From Plectrocnemia conspersa (taxonomy: Eukaryota; Arthropoda; Insecta; Trichoptera; Polycentropodidae), in assembly GCA_009617715.1 (NCBI GenBank), contig VTFK01000139.1, positions 372,001 to 436,000 of the forward strand: a stretch of 64,000 nucleotides of DNA, in the 5' to 3' direction. Shown here in pieces: positions 33,301 through 46,463 of the stretch. The notes beneath the pieces were generated by a model. That model worked only from the letters and a program-made list of their open reading frames with translations, was not told where the DNA came from and made no database searches. A program made the translations under genes and the position numbers. The first letter of the stretch is position 1; each line of letters starts with the position of its first letter.

Positions 33301-35900
33301 TTTATAAAAGAATTCAGGCATTCAATTTTTAAATTGTAAAAATAAGTTTTGCTTTAAAAAATTAAATTATAGTAATAATAGTTTATGAATATATTTATTT
33401 TTAATGCAATGGATGAACTGTCTATTAGCACAAAGTTTATAAAATAGTCGTGCTATCAATGAAAGTACTACTCATGGTTATTTTCACACCACAAAACGGG
33501 ATCTATGTTTTGAATTAATAGCAGTATATGCAGCAAATCTCGTTTCTCTTAAAAACTGCTCATTTTAATTCAACCAAAATAGAATTAAAGTCTAATTTTT
33601 GTTTTAATAAAATTTTGCATAAAAATTAGCTTAAAACAGTTGTTCATTTTTAAAAGATTTCATTACAAATGTATCATGCTATTCATCGACAAATAGATTC
33701 TGTGCTCAATGAGAACTTTGTGAAATTAATATCATATAAATAGTGGGAATATTGCATAATTAAACTGTGTAAATATTAAGTTTACATATTTTTTTGAGAT
33801 TGCATTCACGTTGTCTTTTTGAATCAGTGGATGCATTTATGATTCTTGCACTGATTTATTAAAATAAGTATAAGGACCAATAAGGGCTCTTCTGTCGAGT
33901 ATTTTTCTACTAAGAACGTAACCCTCTTTAGCGAGCATTTCAATGCCGATATAGGGTGCTGTCATTCTAGGATTCTTGAGGGCATCTGTCTCTGACTTTC
34001 ATCAACTGCGACTAACGGAGTTTTTTGGGAACTTAATTCAAATTTGGATGGCTCATCATAATTTCCACTGATGAGTCATCCCTAATCAAGTCGAAAAATC
34101 AACAATTTATCTATAATATGGGAGTTGCAATATTTGTTAAATTAAAATAAATTCCAGCAACAAATATTAATAAACAAAATGTGAAGGTCTATTTAAGCCG
34201 GCTATAATATTTGTGTGATAAAACAAGTTGCTACCTATCTCATAATCAAACTGAAGTAAAGTATTTTTTACTATCTAATATTTTGAACAAGTTAAAATTA
34301 ACGGCTTTCTTTTCGCTGGTAAACTATTTTCTCTTTATTTTAGTTCATTATTATTTTCCAGTGGCGTGCGAAACAAAATCCCCAGGGTGCCGTTCAAACA
34401 GTGAAATATTGAGTTGTTTTGTTCTTCTCATATTATTTTTAGTCTTTCCGAGCATGGTGTGAAAAATAAACAAAAAAACACCGAACGCTTTGCTTTCACG
34501 TATTCCATGAATATGTTCCCTTTCTTTCAGTCCACTCTTGATCTAATACCAAAGGAAGGGTTTCTCTCTATCTCGCTATTTTATTTTCACTGTCTTTTCG
34601 CGCACCGCCGTTGAACATTTTAAAGCATTCCATATTATTATTTATTCGCTTCTCTCTCTCTCTCTTCCTCACTGTTTGTTTTTGAGGTACTCTAATATAC
34701 GCGATCATTGAAATTCAAACTTGCTCGCGACTACGGTGTGTTCACAAAGTGTTTTATTAAATTTCGCGCCGCCTTTGTTCAAGCGAAATCGCGACGCACC
34801 ATCTTACAAAGCTGTCTATAAATAAAGATAATAATCGTAACATGCGCAAAGGCTTCCTCAATGTCTGTAAGAAAAAATATAATTTTATGAAAGAAAACTT
34901 GTATATTTTTTACGCTATGAACTTAACCTGTTTCCATGGCTGAATTTTTGTTTCACAATCATTTAATAATAAAATAAATCTAAATAGGTTGATAGTCGAT
35001 TCTTAGGTGAAATTAAAATTATTATGTTTATTAATAAACATTTTGAACAAAGTATCAAAAACAACACTTCAATACAGTCACTTCATTACAGCCGTTGTGG
35101 AAAAATATATTATAAAACAAGGCAAAAAAGCAATTTTGTCTTGAAAATTTTTCTCATTATATATATTGTGTGTAATATTTGCTTTTTTTGATAACAAGTA
35201 TCTTGTTGTGTCACATATTTTCGAGTTTAACTTTGAACAATTTTATTTTTAATAATATTTTCGCCGCTCCTCCGTCGACCAATTCATTCAGAACGAAAAG
35301 TTAATGAAAATAATTTCAGCATATTTTTCAATAATATTATAATGAAGATGTTTATTAAAATTATAAGTACAAGTTTAAAAGCGTAAAATTTATTAAAATC
35401 ATTTGGGGATAAATTATTTAAGACGATGAAAACTGAACTGTTATATTGCTATATTTATTTTTGCAATTTAATAGTATACTTTAATTCAATATTTACCATT
35501 TGTAAGTCAAACTTATACGAATATATCTATTTATTTTTATCTACATAATTTTACTTTTACTTTTTTTAAGTCATAAAATATTTATTTCTTAATGCACGAA
35601 GGTGTTTTTTTATTCCATCTAGGAAATCAAAATAAAATTTGAATTTACATTTTAAGTAAAAATAAGGACTTTTTATTGAAAAATATTGTCATCGTAATAA
35701 AAAAACAGATTGCTGGTTTATTTTTTTTAATGGAAAGCTTTCAAACGCTGAAACAGAAAAAATAATCGATGATAAACCAATTTTAATAGCCATTGAAGAG
35801 GAACTAATTTTCTTTGACAATAGCGAAACTTTTGCCTTTTTTTGTTGGTGAAAGATAAAAAAATTTCATCCCAAAGATTGTTATTTCTGATCTTTTTTTA
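33301..35900. other. Intron sequence, nothing assigned
   Basis: AT-rich with scattered open frames (for example 34211-34462 and 34414-34614 on the + strand) that match nothing I recognise. Another CAGTGG-type motif lies near 34361 and a short (TC)n run near 34652. Confidence 0.35.
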
Positions 35901-35901
35901 T

Positions 35902-35991
35902 TTTTAAAATATTGGTATTGGTATTTAAAATACCGGTATTTAATATGGTATACTAAAACACTAGTATATTTGTCCGATATTGCAATCTCTA
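35902..35991. mobile_element. hAT terminal fragment (right end)
   Basis: Read on the - strand it starts TAGAGATTGCAATATCGG and continues inward with the palindrome AATACCGGTATT. It is the same layout as the fragment at 16622-16703, and the TAG-start resembles the two complete hATs. The left end was not located. Confidence 0.45.
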
Positions 35992-36584
35992 ATAGCGACT
36001 AGGAAATCTGTACTCTATTAAAGCTTGATAAATTTATTCCTCGGTAATTTTATTACTGCTAACTATAAAAAGTTTTAAAATCAACGTATGTTAAAATTTA
36101 AAACGCCTATTATTTTCAAAACATGGGCTGTCAGAAAAAAATACAGGAACAAACACGTGCGTCTTTGAACGCGTTCAAAAAATTTCCATAAAATATCTGT
36201 GCGCGGAGCTGTATTTAATAAATTTGGAAATGAGTTTTTTATACATAAACTTATCCTGTTACTTCATAAAATATAATAAACATGTCAATCTAAACCTAAA
36301 GTTTTTTTTTCAATTCATAAAAGTTAGAATATGTGTCGAACATTCCGTGTAAATTGTATAAAACCTTTTGCCATACAAAAGACGGGGATTTACTCGCGCA
36401 CTCCATACAATTCTATATAAAATCGATGGCAGCGCCGCGATGGCAAGAATTGGAAACACTAATATTTCTTTAAAAAATATTTAATTTTGATATATCTGCA
36501 AGCCTTAAGAGATGTGGTTAGATAAATGTTTTAATAACCTGTTCAAGCAATTTTCAACCTTAAAATATATGAAACAACTGTTAC
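35992..36584. other. Intron sequence, nothing recognised
   Basis: AT-rich, no coding signal. Confidence 0.4.
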
Positions 36585-36599
36585 ATATGGTTAAAAAAA

Positions 36600-36678
36600 T
36601 TTATGACGGCTAGATCCGTCATCCGAGCCTGAGGTTTGTACACCATGACGACTAGAGCCGTCAAACACGGCAAAAGAG
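36600..36678. mobile_element. Possible piggyBac-type terminus
   Basis: The - strand reads CTCTTTTGCCGTGTTTGACG, then two GACGGCT- or GACGACT-type repeats (GACGGCTCTAGTCGTC, GACGGATCTAGCCGTC), and is abutted by TTAA (36679-36682). CCCTTT-like ends next to TTAA are typical of piggyBac relatives. No second end was found. Confidence 0.4.
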
Positions 36679-36689
36679 TTAATGAGCCA

Positions 36690-38500
36690 TAGTTTTTTTG
36701 TGTGTTTTCTTGATTTATTGTGACGAAGACAAACGTTAAGAAATGATTCATAGAAACGACACATTCAAGTTGTTCTATGTGTTTTTCACACAAAGGGTTT
36801 TAAGGGCCTTGCAAAGTTGACGATAAAGTTTTGGTGTAGCGCGAGGTCAGATCTGTCTGGGTATACGAATTTTACAAAGATACATATTCGCACAGTTTTG
36901 ATTCCGTAGTATTTTTTGCGAGAAGGAAATATTACTATTTGAATTGTAATTTCTCATTTTGTGATAGAAATAATATTAACGTCTGTTTTAATATTTTTTA
37001 CTTTGAGCGCCTTTCGCAAGTGAATCGGTTGCGTATGATTATCACACGGGGATGTCTATCGATTTCAGACCTTCAGTATGGTTTTAGATCATCCTAAAAA
37101 ATACAGAGCATTATCGCATATCCGCTATTGTCTTTTTTTGTAACTTATCTTTGAAAACAAATATTTTTCCCGACGTACGTAAATTACTAAAGTAACTCCC
37201 ATACATTAAAATGGAAACGTTTTTAGGCAAAAACTACACCATCACTTGCTTTAGCCATCCAACAAAAAATGTATTACTATTCTATATTTACATAATATTT
37301 GACATTTTGATTGAAATGTTTCTCGTCACTTCTATTTAATAACTAGCACGAGTTATTACATGCTATTTTTACAATAAGCAATTGAAGCGTTTCATCTCAC
37401 TTTGCCGAATTAATATCATATTAAAACAACCTGCAAATCATAATAAATAGGTTCACCGTAATAAAAAAAAGAAAACTTTCGGCTGTTTGTCAAACATGCC
37501 GCTTTGAAAACGACCCATATATAAAAAGCTCATCTGCTCCACATAATATTCATAGTATATCTATATATATACGACAGAGCAAGTTTAATACATTAAAAAA
37601 GTTGTTTATTATTTTCTGAGAAAACAAAAAAGGACATGTTTTAATCGGATTATGTTCAAAGTCTAGACTTTGAAATATGTTTTATGGCCATTTTGATATA
37701 TTATATATCGTCTCGAAGTGATGTACTTTATAATAAATATTTGTAAAAATGTATATTAACAATAAGGTATTTTTATTATGCAGAGAGATTTGACTAATGC
37801 AAGAATATATTGTCTTAATGAATGCGATATTTTAAATAAATGTGAATACCTTTCGAAACTAATTTATTCACTTACCACACTCCCAGTTTAATGTTGATCT
37901 AAGTCTTTTAGATATTAGTCCATAATATAGTATAATACGTTTGCATTCTAGACATTCTAGAGCTAGACAGCGTGTCAGGTGATGGTTTTGAAGCTTTCAG
38001 GTCCAGAAAGCAAACACGCCTCTCGCTAGTCCCGTATAGTATTATAAGACTCGGTTTCTCTACGGTGTTTGTCCGTAATATTATGCGGTGAATGGACATG
38101 CCCTAAGAGCTTTACGCTAAAACCGCTTTGCCATAAACCAACTGCCAAGAGTACCCTTTACATGGTACAAGGGTACGTGCACACATGTGAGAAAATACAT
38201 GCATGATATGCGATGTGAAAATCCATTCATCAATTGCTCATATTTTAGTAGACCACTACGTCTTGGACTATGCGGAGAAAAGTAACAGTAATCTGGACTT
38301 TGAATGTTAGCGCATATATAAACTTCACATTCCGATATTTAAAAAAAATGCCCTCTAACATTTTTACCAAGTGAACAATTGATATAATTTTGCATGTCAC
38401 ATGAATTTCAAAAAAATAATCAGCAACTTCGTTATCGATTCATTAAATATCCGTAAATGTAAAAAAATCGTACAGGAAATAACAATATCAAGAATAGTTC
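36690..38500. other. Intron sequence, nothing assigned
   Basis: AT-rich. No gene or transposon motif recognised. Confidence 0.4.
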
Positions 38501-38960
38501 TGGATGTAGGCGTGTACTATGATGTGCGGCAAATTGTGCATTACGAAAGTCTTAAATCTGATTAGACCATTACAATAACGGTCAACTTAAATTGTGATTA
38601 TCTGGATCGTTTGCATGATTTAGTAAAAAAAACCTATACTTGTCAAGAGAAGTTGAATAGAATAAATACAACACAATAATATGTATCAGTGTGACGAAAT
38701 TGACTCTCGATAATATTGAGCAACTTGGCTGAAAGTTTTTCTTTCATCCACTTTATTCTCCGGACCTTGCTCTTTTCAACTAACATTTATTGCAAACAAT
38801 GTAACACTTCAATGACGGAAAAAATTCAAATTACAGATGATGTGAAAAGGGCTATCGAAATATTTTAAATCCTAATTATATAATTTTTTTGCTAATGCAA
38901 TTCAAAAAAATGACTGTTACATCTTTAGAACAAAACTATATTTTAAATTATAAAAATGAA
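38500..38960 (+). pseudogene. Mariner transposase C-terminal relic
   Basis: Reading across frames, the + strand gives VYYDVRQIVHYESLKS near 38513, then KLTLDNIEQLG near 38700 and FHPLYSPDLALFN. These are the usual mariner blocks KL..KI.ELGW.VL.HPPYSPDLAPSDY. The Asp of SPD is kept, but the final Asp of the SDY block is Asn. Both ends are unrecognisable. Confidence 0.6.
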
Positions 38961-39056
38961 AATAAATAAATTGAAGTGATTTTTTTGATTCAGAAAATTA
39001 ACTCTTAATGGTTCACCATCATCAACCGTTAATAATAAATACTGAAAAACTCTTAA

Positions 39057-39572
39057 CCCTTTGAGTAGTGAGTTAAACTTTACACATTTGTTAATTTGTT
39101 AGTATACAATTATAAGTTGATTTCACGTATTTTTTTTGTAAATATTTCTGTTGTTATTTATTTTATATTGCATTTAAAATAAATTATAAAAAATCAGTGA
39201 TTCTTAACGTTTTATTGCTTTGATTTTTTTTACTACTTTTTTTGTATTACTGTGTTTTAATAATTTATTTTAATACTTTTCTAACATTAAATTGTATTAA
39301 TTAATTTAACATAATTTTTATAATTCAGAGCCTTCCAATATTTTTTATCAAATTATTTTCAAGTACTTTTTGTTATATTCATTTATTTCGTACTTTTTAA
39401 TTTATTGATATTATTTTTAATATAATTTATTTATAATTAAAAGAAATTAAAAAATGCTTTATTATTGCAATGTTATTTCTTCAGTTATATATGTAAATAT
39501 TTAACTATCTGGTGTACCTAAAAACAGTGAAATATTGATCACCGCACATTTATGGCCATACCGCTCAAAGGG
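39057..39572. mobile_element. piggyBac-type MITE flanked by TTAA (516 bp)
   Basis: The left end TTAA-CCCTTTGAG (39053-39065) and right end CTCAAAGGG-TTAA (39564-39576) form 9-bp terminal inverted repeats immediately inside TTAA target duplications, the hallmark of piggyBac. The interior is extremely AT-rich and non-coding, so it is a non-autonomous derivative. Confidence 0.7.
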
Positions 39573-39929
39573 TTAATATATCTCAATGATTACTCATGTT
39601 ACATTAAAAAATGAAATTCCAATAATAAAAACTATGCTTATATAATACAATTTTGAGCAAGAATATGTTTATAAGTGTAGGCACAAAAGTAGCACAAAAC
39701 TGCTTATGTACAAAAAATCATTAGTACTATATAATTCAGAGCTTTGATAAATGCAACGGCTTACTCTTATGACTTTTTTAAATATTTTAACAGTATCTAA
39801 GGATTTCTTTATAGATAGTCAACTTATTTTTGTGGCAAAAATTCATGTTTCGCAATTAAATTATAAATCTTAGGTATGTCTTAATCCACAACACCTTTGT
39901 ATGTATTTACTCAGGTTTATTATGGCCAA

Positions 39930-40020
39930 AACTTGGTGGCACCCTCTCGACTGGCAACCTCCGGCCAGCACGCCGCGGTTGCGGGCCCGCGCCCCGTTCA
40001 ACATTTATAAACACCCTGTA
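39930..40020. promoter_or_regulatory. Short GC-rich island
   Basis: About 90 bases including CCGGCCAGCACGCCGCGG and GCGGGCCCGCGCCCC, strikingly GC-rich for this intron. No gene signal. It could be a regulatory patch or part of an unrecognised repeat. Confidence 0.25.
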
Positions 40021-40359
40021 TCAACTTCAATATTTCAATAAAAATACTACTGCAGCGGCTGTGTCTAATTGCCAAACCAAACCTTAAATGTTATGTTTTC
40101 TACTTTAAAATTGTATAAACATAATCTGGAGTCCATAACTTAGATTAAATTGAGTGAAATATATTTTTTGTACCATAATATAATTGAGTCGTTAAAATAT
40201 CATTTAACACAACAGATTTTTTTTGAAAATTTGAGATTTGAATCTAAAGCAAAATTTTACCATTTTTTCTGATTTTTCTGGTTCAAAATCAGAGTTTATA
40301 TAATATTTAATAAAAGACCAAAATCATCTATAATAAATGTGAAAAAAATATTTTGGTGC

Positions 40360-40800
40360 AGATTTTGGCTTGGACCACAATCAACTTGTCGCAAACAAGA
40401 AGTTTAATCTCAAAAAATTAATCAAATCAAAAATACATTACTTCAAATTTTCCGCGAGAAATAAAAGAGTTTGGCAAATTTATTATAAAGATATAGTGTC
40501 TCAGTTTAAAATAAACTCAGAAGAAAACACAAAACACATCTTAGAAAAAGATGGGAAAATATAATTGAGGAAGCAAAAAACAGTCATCAGCTACAGAGAG
40601 ATTATCGAAAAAATTGGATCACTTATAAAATATGAAAACTGAACAAAAAAGAAAACAACTCAAACAATTGGGTATAATAACCAAAAAAAAGTAAGAAAAA
40701 AGTTCACATTTTCATATAAAATGCCGAAGTTGAAGTAAATGCAGATACAAATCAAACAGAAGATCTATTTAAAACGATAAAATTACTGTCAGGTCAGGAA
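40360..40800 (+). pseudogene. RTE-like LINE relic (endonuclease end and linker)
   Basis: The + strand frame reads GLDHNQLVANKKFNLKKLIK then SKIHYFKF. This parallels the end of the AP-type endonuclease, SDHRLVRAKI.INLKKER, in RTE-clade elements. A charged linker follows, with stops. No reverse-transcriptase palm follows, so it is truncated. Confidence 0.5.
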
Positions 40801-42595
40801 ACCTCATAATGGATCTCGATAAAGTTTTACATATATGGAAAACATATCCTGCACGAGGTCAGAGTTGTCACGATCCTCAGCAGTGAGTTTATTTTATATT
40901 TAATGTGTTTAATTAATTGTACTGCTACACCATTACAAAGACGCTTTATCTAAAAATCATATATTTGTAAAAATATATTGTTTTGAACTATATAATCACG
41001 GACACATGATACAACACAGTGAAAACTAATAAATCTCAATCCCGGCGTGATGCCGAATACATTTGCTTCGAAATTAAATTATGCCAAAATTCCAACGAAT
41101 GCAATAACTCTCTTAAATTTTGCAAGCAAGAGAGCTGGAAATTGAATGAGCAACAAGTATACCTAAAAAATACATTTTATATATTTGACTCGTCACTTTC
41201 AGATCAAAGAATTTTGCGTCTCTATCCCAAAGATAAATATTTACAGTGTAAACGAGAATCTCGATAATGACGGCGTTTGAGTTGAAATAACAAAATTTAA
41301 CAGTCGTTTGAAAAGAGGTCAGAGAAAGAAAAATAATTTTAACATTTATTACGCAATTAAATATCAGTTTGCATCATTACACATCTTTTAAAGGTGTTCA
41401 TTGAATCATAGAATTATGATGTATTTAAATATTATTTATTAACCTATAAAGTCTTATTTAATCAACATCGATATTAATCTAGCGAATTATGATATATCGG
41501 ATTGTATCATAACATATGTATTGAATTAATTTATTTATCAGAAACTATAAAACTAAGAAAAATCAATTAATTTCCATCCTAATTGAAACAGAAACTTATT
41601 CCATTGATCAATATACTTGTATACAGATGTATCGCATTTACTGTGAGTATAATACTCCACTGCTTTAATTGATGCACATAATTATTAATATTGCTGCCTA
41701 ATGATAATTTAATTAATGTGATAATGCTTCATATATATACATATTATATAATATAATATGTACAGCAATATGACATAATAGTTATCTTATTATGTATATT
41801 GTGATTTAATTACGTATACGTAGCCGTAGTAAAAATTTTCTCAGAATAATTTCAGTGTATTATATCATTTACAAATATATTAAAAAAAACAAATATGGGG
41901 TTTGTGATAAGAAAACATAAACTTATACGGATTGTAGAACACTAGTAAACAAGATGACATGACCAAACTCCTTATTTAATAAATATACACAGAAAGTAAA
42001 ATATTTTATTAGAAAAAACACATTGACTAATTAGGCCAATTAAAAAGCGACTATAGTATTAAGGATGGTTTTATTTATATGGGAGCATAATTAAAAAAAG
42101 TCTTGAAAAATCTTTTATATTATTTTTGTTGCCGTTAGAATAATCTTTAGTTGTATTGTATAATTTATAAAATAGTTCTGAGCATTTCATATTATATTTC
42201 ACGAAGTTCATCAATCGTTTAACGTCTATCAATATATATTTTCCCTTCAATTTGCTGAATGAGATCATCAATTCTAACAGAGGTCAATCTACTTAATTCT
42301 TCACTATTAATGTCACTTCTTCATGCTTCTCGTACTTGACACCAATTTTCTTGTGCATTGTAATAAATATATACAAACTAAATTTCTTTCGCTTTTCAGA
42401 ACAAGCAAACCATTTACCGAATCTTGCATTTAGAAATTAACCTCTATACTAGAACATTTTTTTCTTACGCTACTTGCTATGTGAATGAAGCCAATTTATA
42501 TAACATCATTATTGCTAATTAATTACTTTATAATGTAAATAGATAATAGTTTCAACAATACTCATGATACTCAAATAATAACAGAGCGTCATATT
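40801..42595. other. Intron sequence, nothing assigned
   Basis: AT-rich. The + strand frame at 41019-41267 (82 codons) looks protein-like in composition but matches no family I know. The - strand frame at 42071-42271 is likewise unassigned. Confidence 0.35.
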
Positions 42596-42599
42596 ATGT

Positions 42600-42776
42600 T
42601 ACAAGTTATATAAGCTCGAAAGCCATGTTCCTATAATATTTTCGACTTCCACTTCGCCATTATTCCGCTTCATACACTTTTCAAAAATAACATCCTTTAC
42701 TTGATATGTGCGTCCTTGAGGTATAATAACAAACGTGCTCTCAACGCAGATTGCTTTGTGATAAAAAAAGTCTACC
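42600..42776 (-). pseudogene. Unassigned coding-like fragment
   Basis: The - strand holds an uninterrupted run of about 59 codons without an ATG at its start: VDFFYHKAICVESTFVIIPQ, then GRTYQVKDVIFEKCMKRNNG and EVEVENIIGTWLSSLYNL. Amino-acid balance and GC use look more like real coding sequence than other frames here. I cannot name a family. It may be a piece of an uncharacterised transposon or retrocopy. Confidence 0.3.
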
Positions 42777-43685
42777 GATAGTCAAGCTTGAGCAAAATTT
42801 ATTAACCATAAATATGCTTAATTAATATATTATGAGAAAAATCATCGTTACTTTTATGGCAACGATTTGAATCTGCTGCTCTTACTCCTGTTTATCAATC
42901 ATATACATCCAGTCATTACAAATATTTATTATAAATAGATGATTAATACATCCTCAACTCGTTGGTGGTGCAAATTAATGAGCTAACTTGATCAGCTATC
43001 TAAGTTGAGGTTCAATTAGTAGAGGACTGGATCAGCTGACTGAGGTCAGTCAACGAGAAAATAAATCTCTTGTAGTGGATTTTCATATTTTATTTATTAA
43101 AATACATGCAAATTGCAATCTAAGAATTAAAGAAGTGATCCTTTAGTACGCGATCTTGCTCAAGAAATTCAAACTATTAAATAGTTTATTTTGGGCAATA
43201 CTATATGGTAATATCGTAGTTTTTCTATTTTAATGATTTTTGCTTCATTATTGTAGTGTTTTTACGATTTTAAGTCACCTATGGGTGAATTATAATAATA
43301 AAATAAGCTATGAATTATTTCTAATGGGATTTTATTTCTATTTTTGCGTGAGAATTTCGGTTCAGCTCATTTTTATTAGTGGTTTGGAAATGAATGGGAG
43401 TCACTTTGATGCATTTTATTATATCTGGTAATACAGAATTCTATAAGGAAATAATAAAAATGACTCGTTGGAGCAGATGGTTTTATTTTACAAAGCCCAT
43501 TTTTTATATCAGAGAATTGGAAACTTTGAATGAAACAATTGTACAGCGTTATGATCAATTGAAATATCAAATTGAAGTTTATTTATATATCTATGAAATA
43601 TGGGACGACCCTCGTATGCAACGTTTATACATATTTAATTTCACCGAGCACTCCCACGATTTTTTAACAAAAAGCTAACTAACAC
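42777..43685. other. Intron sequence, nothing assigned
   Basis: Overlapping frames on both strands near 43376-43678 do not match a recognised protein. Confidence 0.35.
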
Positions 43686-43689
43686 ACAT

Positions 43690-44165
43690 ACACACACTGC
43701 TGAAAGGCAGCGGCAGCAGGAGCAGTGCCGAAAAAGGGCAACAACGTTTTTATTAAATTATGCAAATTTAATCGTTCCACAGTTTGTACACAATTTTGTC
43801 ATTCCGCCCGCGGACTCGCCACCTCCCACCACTGACGTATGCCCCCACCCGTTCCAAAACAAAATTGACCCATTATTCTTCGTCATTTCGGCTCTGGGCC
43901 GCGCGGGGAAGACACTCGGTTGATGGCTTATTTTCGCGTTAGTAATTGTCACTAGAGCAGCCGGCTGCCATAATGGCCGGCTTTATTTTGATTTTGCCCA
44001 AAATTAATGGCGGGATCGGACACGCATCGATCTTGTGTGTTCGTGTAAACACACACACACACACACACACCCAGTGTACATATGTGCCCAGTTAATGGAC
44101 AGTGACGTAACCTACATGGAACTCCGCAATGCGGGAGACAGTTTAACTTTTGATCCTCGAGGATC
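43690..44165. promoter_or_regulatory. Largest GC-elevated island, with octamer and CA repeat
   Basis: About 470 bases of raised GC. Contains the POU octamer ATGCAAAT (inside AAATTATGCAAATTTAATCG near 43757), a GGCCGGC-containing inverted pair (GCCGGCTGCCATAATGGCCGGC near 43962), and a (CA)n run at about 44047-44071. Open frames have no homology. Best candidate among the islands for a conserved regulatory block. Confidence 0.35.
44047..44071. repeat. (AC)n microsatellite
   Basis: Uninterrupted AC dinucleotide run of about 12 units. Confidence 0.9.
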
Positions 44166-45442
44166 GAGGATTAACCCTTTGATGGCATGTAGCGATGGTG
44201 CAAAATGAGGAGAGAGCATTTCACAGCTCAAATGCATACCGAATGTTTTAACTTGGATATTTGTAGGATTTTAGGAAGACTTAGTAAATAAATATGGAAA
44301 ATGCAGAAACTATTACTAAAGCACTTTCTTAGATATTTTAACTATGAATAGCCATATTAGAATCAATTTGCTGAATTTCTGTGGTAATGTTTTAATACAT
44401 TATACAATAAAACATACTGTAAGGCACCATGCATTAACCCTTTGGAGTCCTTTGTCCATATGTATTGGACATCTGTTTTGTTATTGGTAGCTCCAATGTC
44501 CACAACGCCTGGACATTTTTTCTAATGGGATTTAAAATTTTATTTTAAAATCAATATTATTATAAATAAAATAAATAAATAAAAGCAATTTAAATATTTA
44601 ATTTATTATATAAATATTTCTATATAATATCACTAAGCATTGGTGATCTTCTTATCTTTTTACAGAAAATTTATTAATTTTTATTTTCTATTACAAAGTT
44701 AACTATCATTACTTAAAAGGTTTACCCAATGCGTCATGATTGCCATTAAACAGTAACTATACAATTGAACGTTAAAAAAATATATAATAAAAAAATAGTA
44801 TAGTGCATACCTGAAATGTTTTTTTTTGTTAAGCTTTCAAACGTGCTTTATTCAGTAGATGCTATGCCAAGAATGCAGTAAATTGTATCTCAATGGTCCG
44901 AAAATGTCTTTCAATTCTCTCCAGTAACAAAGAGTATTATGCTTAATTCAAATTCCAGACAATGAAATGAACGTTCTTGTCAAACAAATCTCAATATCTT
45001 TGCAAAAACTTGATATGGCTTAACCATCTCACATCTGTGTGTGATCTGTTTTTCGTCTAATTGCATAAAAAAAATCTTATATTGTTATAGATTTTCGGCT
45101 ACTCAATGAAAATCGATCTTTATTGGTAAGATGACTGATCATATGGTTTGAATTTATTTGACGAAATGCTCCCTGCTCTGCAAGTGCTCCAGTTCTACAC
45201 TTAACAGGCAAGAATAGTGGACGCGACCGAGAACTATAACCACCTTCAGGAGCCCACATTTGAAGCTGCTCGAGCACTGAAGGATTGTCTACGATGCCCT
45301 TGAGCAATTTCAGAAGTGTTTAATTACATAAACACTTCTGCGAGTCGACAAAGAAACGTATCCCAGGGCTCCCAAAATAAAAGCACTGGGAAACAAGAAC
45401 GGATAATACCCGTATTCCTTCAAGTATAAATATCGAAGAAAT

Positions 45443-46354
45443 TTACGTTGTACTTTCCAGCTTCAATTCATTACATTGATTCATTACGCCTGGGATCCAA
45501 ATGATGGAGCTAGTTTCTAGTATGCTGCGGACTAGAGTATCATAAAGAGTGCGCAATACTAAAGTATTCCTGAAGTAACGCGCATTTCTCAAGATAAAAC
45601 CGAGCATTTTAAGGATTTTGCTATGAGTCTCTGCAATGTGCTGGCTAAATTTCCAACGTTCTTCGAAAGTCACTCCTAAATCCTTAATTGAAGAAAACCT
45701 TTCCAGAAAATATCCGCCTAGATGGTATGAATATTTTGCCGGCGTTAATGACCTTGAAAATGAAATTGTGTGACATTTCTTTACACTGAAAGGCAATTGG
45801 TTATAGCAAGCCCATTTCCATATAGAGTTGAGATCCTCCTGTAGGTCGAGGGAATCAGAAATCGAATGTATTTTCACGTAAATTATAAAGTCATCTGCAT
45901 ATAATAAAAAATCTGAATGCTCTATTACTGTTTCTATGTCATTAATGAACAATAAAAACAACAATGGACCCAAATTGGATCCTTGAGGTACTCCAGTAGG
46001 GGTCTTAAATCGTTCTGAAAAGGAGTTATTATACTTGACGAATTGATATCTATTGGTCAAGTAATTTGAGAATAGATTTATAACATCTTCAGAAAACCCG
46101 AAATTAGATAACTTTTTTACAAGTAAAGCATGGTTAACTTTATCAAATGCTTTTTCAAAATCTGTGTATACGACGTCCACTTGTACACCAGAATCCAATG
46201 ATTTTGAAACATAGTTAGACAAAACCATTAGATTAGTGACAGTGGATCGAGATTTACGGAAACCATGTTGTTGGTCGAGAAGCATACACCTGCAATGATT
46301 AAAAATGTATTTATGCAAAACAATTTCAAATAATTTTGCAGGTGATGAGATCAA
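45443..46354 (-). pseudogene. LINE reverse transcriptase (ORF2 fragment, 303 aa)
   Basis: Encodes the RNA-templated DNA polymerase of the LINE. Visible motifs in the 303-residue frame are: QQHGFRKSRSTVTNL (residues 28-42, finger); TDFEKAFDKVNH (64-75, motif A with the first catalytic Asp); GVPQGSNLGPLLFLLFIND (121-139, motif B); LLYADDFIIY (150-159, motif C, catalytic Asp pair intact); and IKDLGVTF (motif E). The frame continues upstream as KGPKSQIDNYRPIALISSPA, broken only by one stop in the VTPIH*KG stretch, and a frameshift near 46505 separates it from the preceding part at 46464-46757. The low number of lesions marks it as the youngest LINE in the window. Confidence 0.9.
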
Positions 46355-46463
46355 AGCTATTGGCCTGTAATTGTCAATCTGAGATTTGGGACCCTTTTAA
46401 TGAATCGGAGTGACTTTTGAACATTTCCACAATTCTGGAAAACAAGAGGATCTCAAAATTAAA

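Noticed and set aside
34361..34390. hAT terminus (CAGTGGCGTGCGAAAC)
   Set aside because: Only a short motif, with no partner end, target duplication or transposase nearby.
44434..44530. Second piggyBac element starting TTAA-CCCTTTGGAGTCC
   Set aside because: One end only. No inverted partner with TTAA was found, so it was mentioned but not listed as an element.
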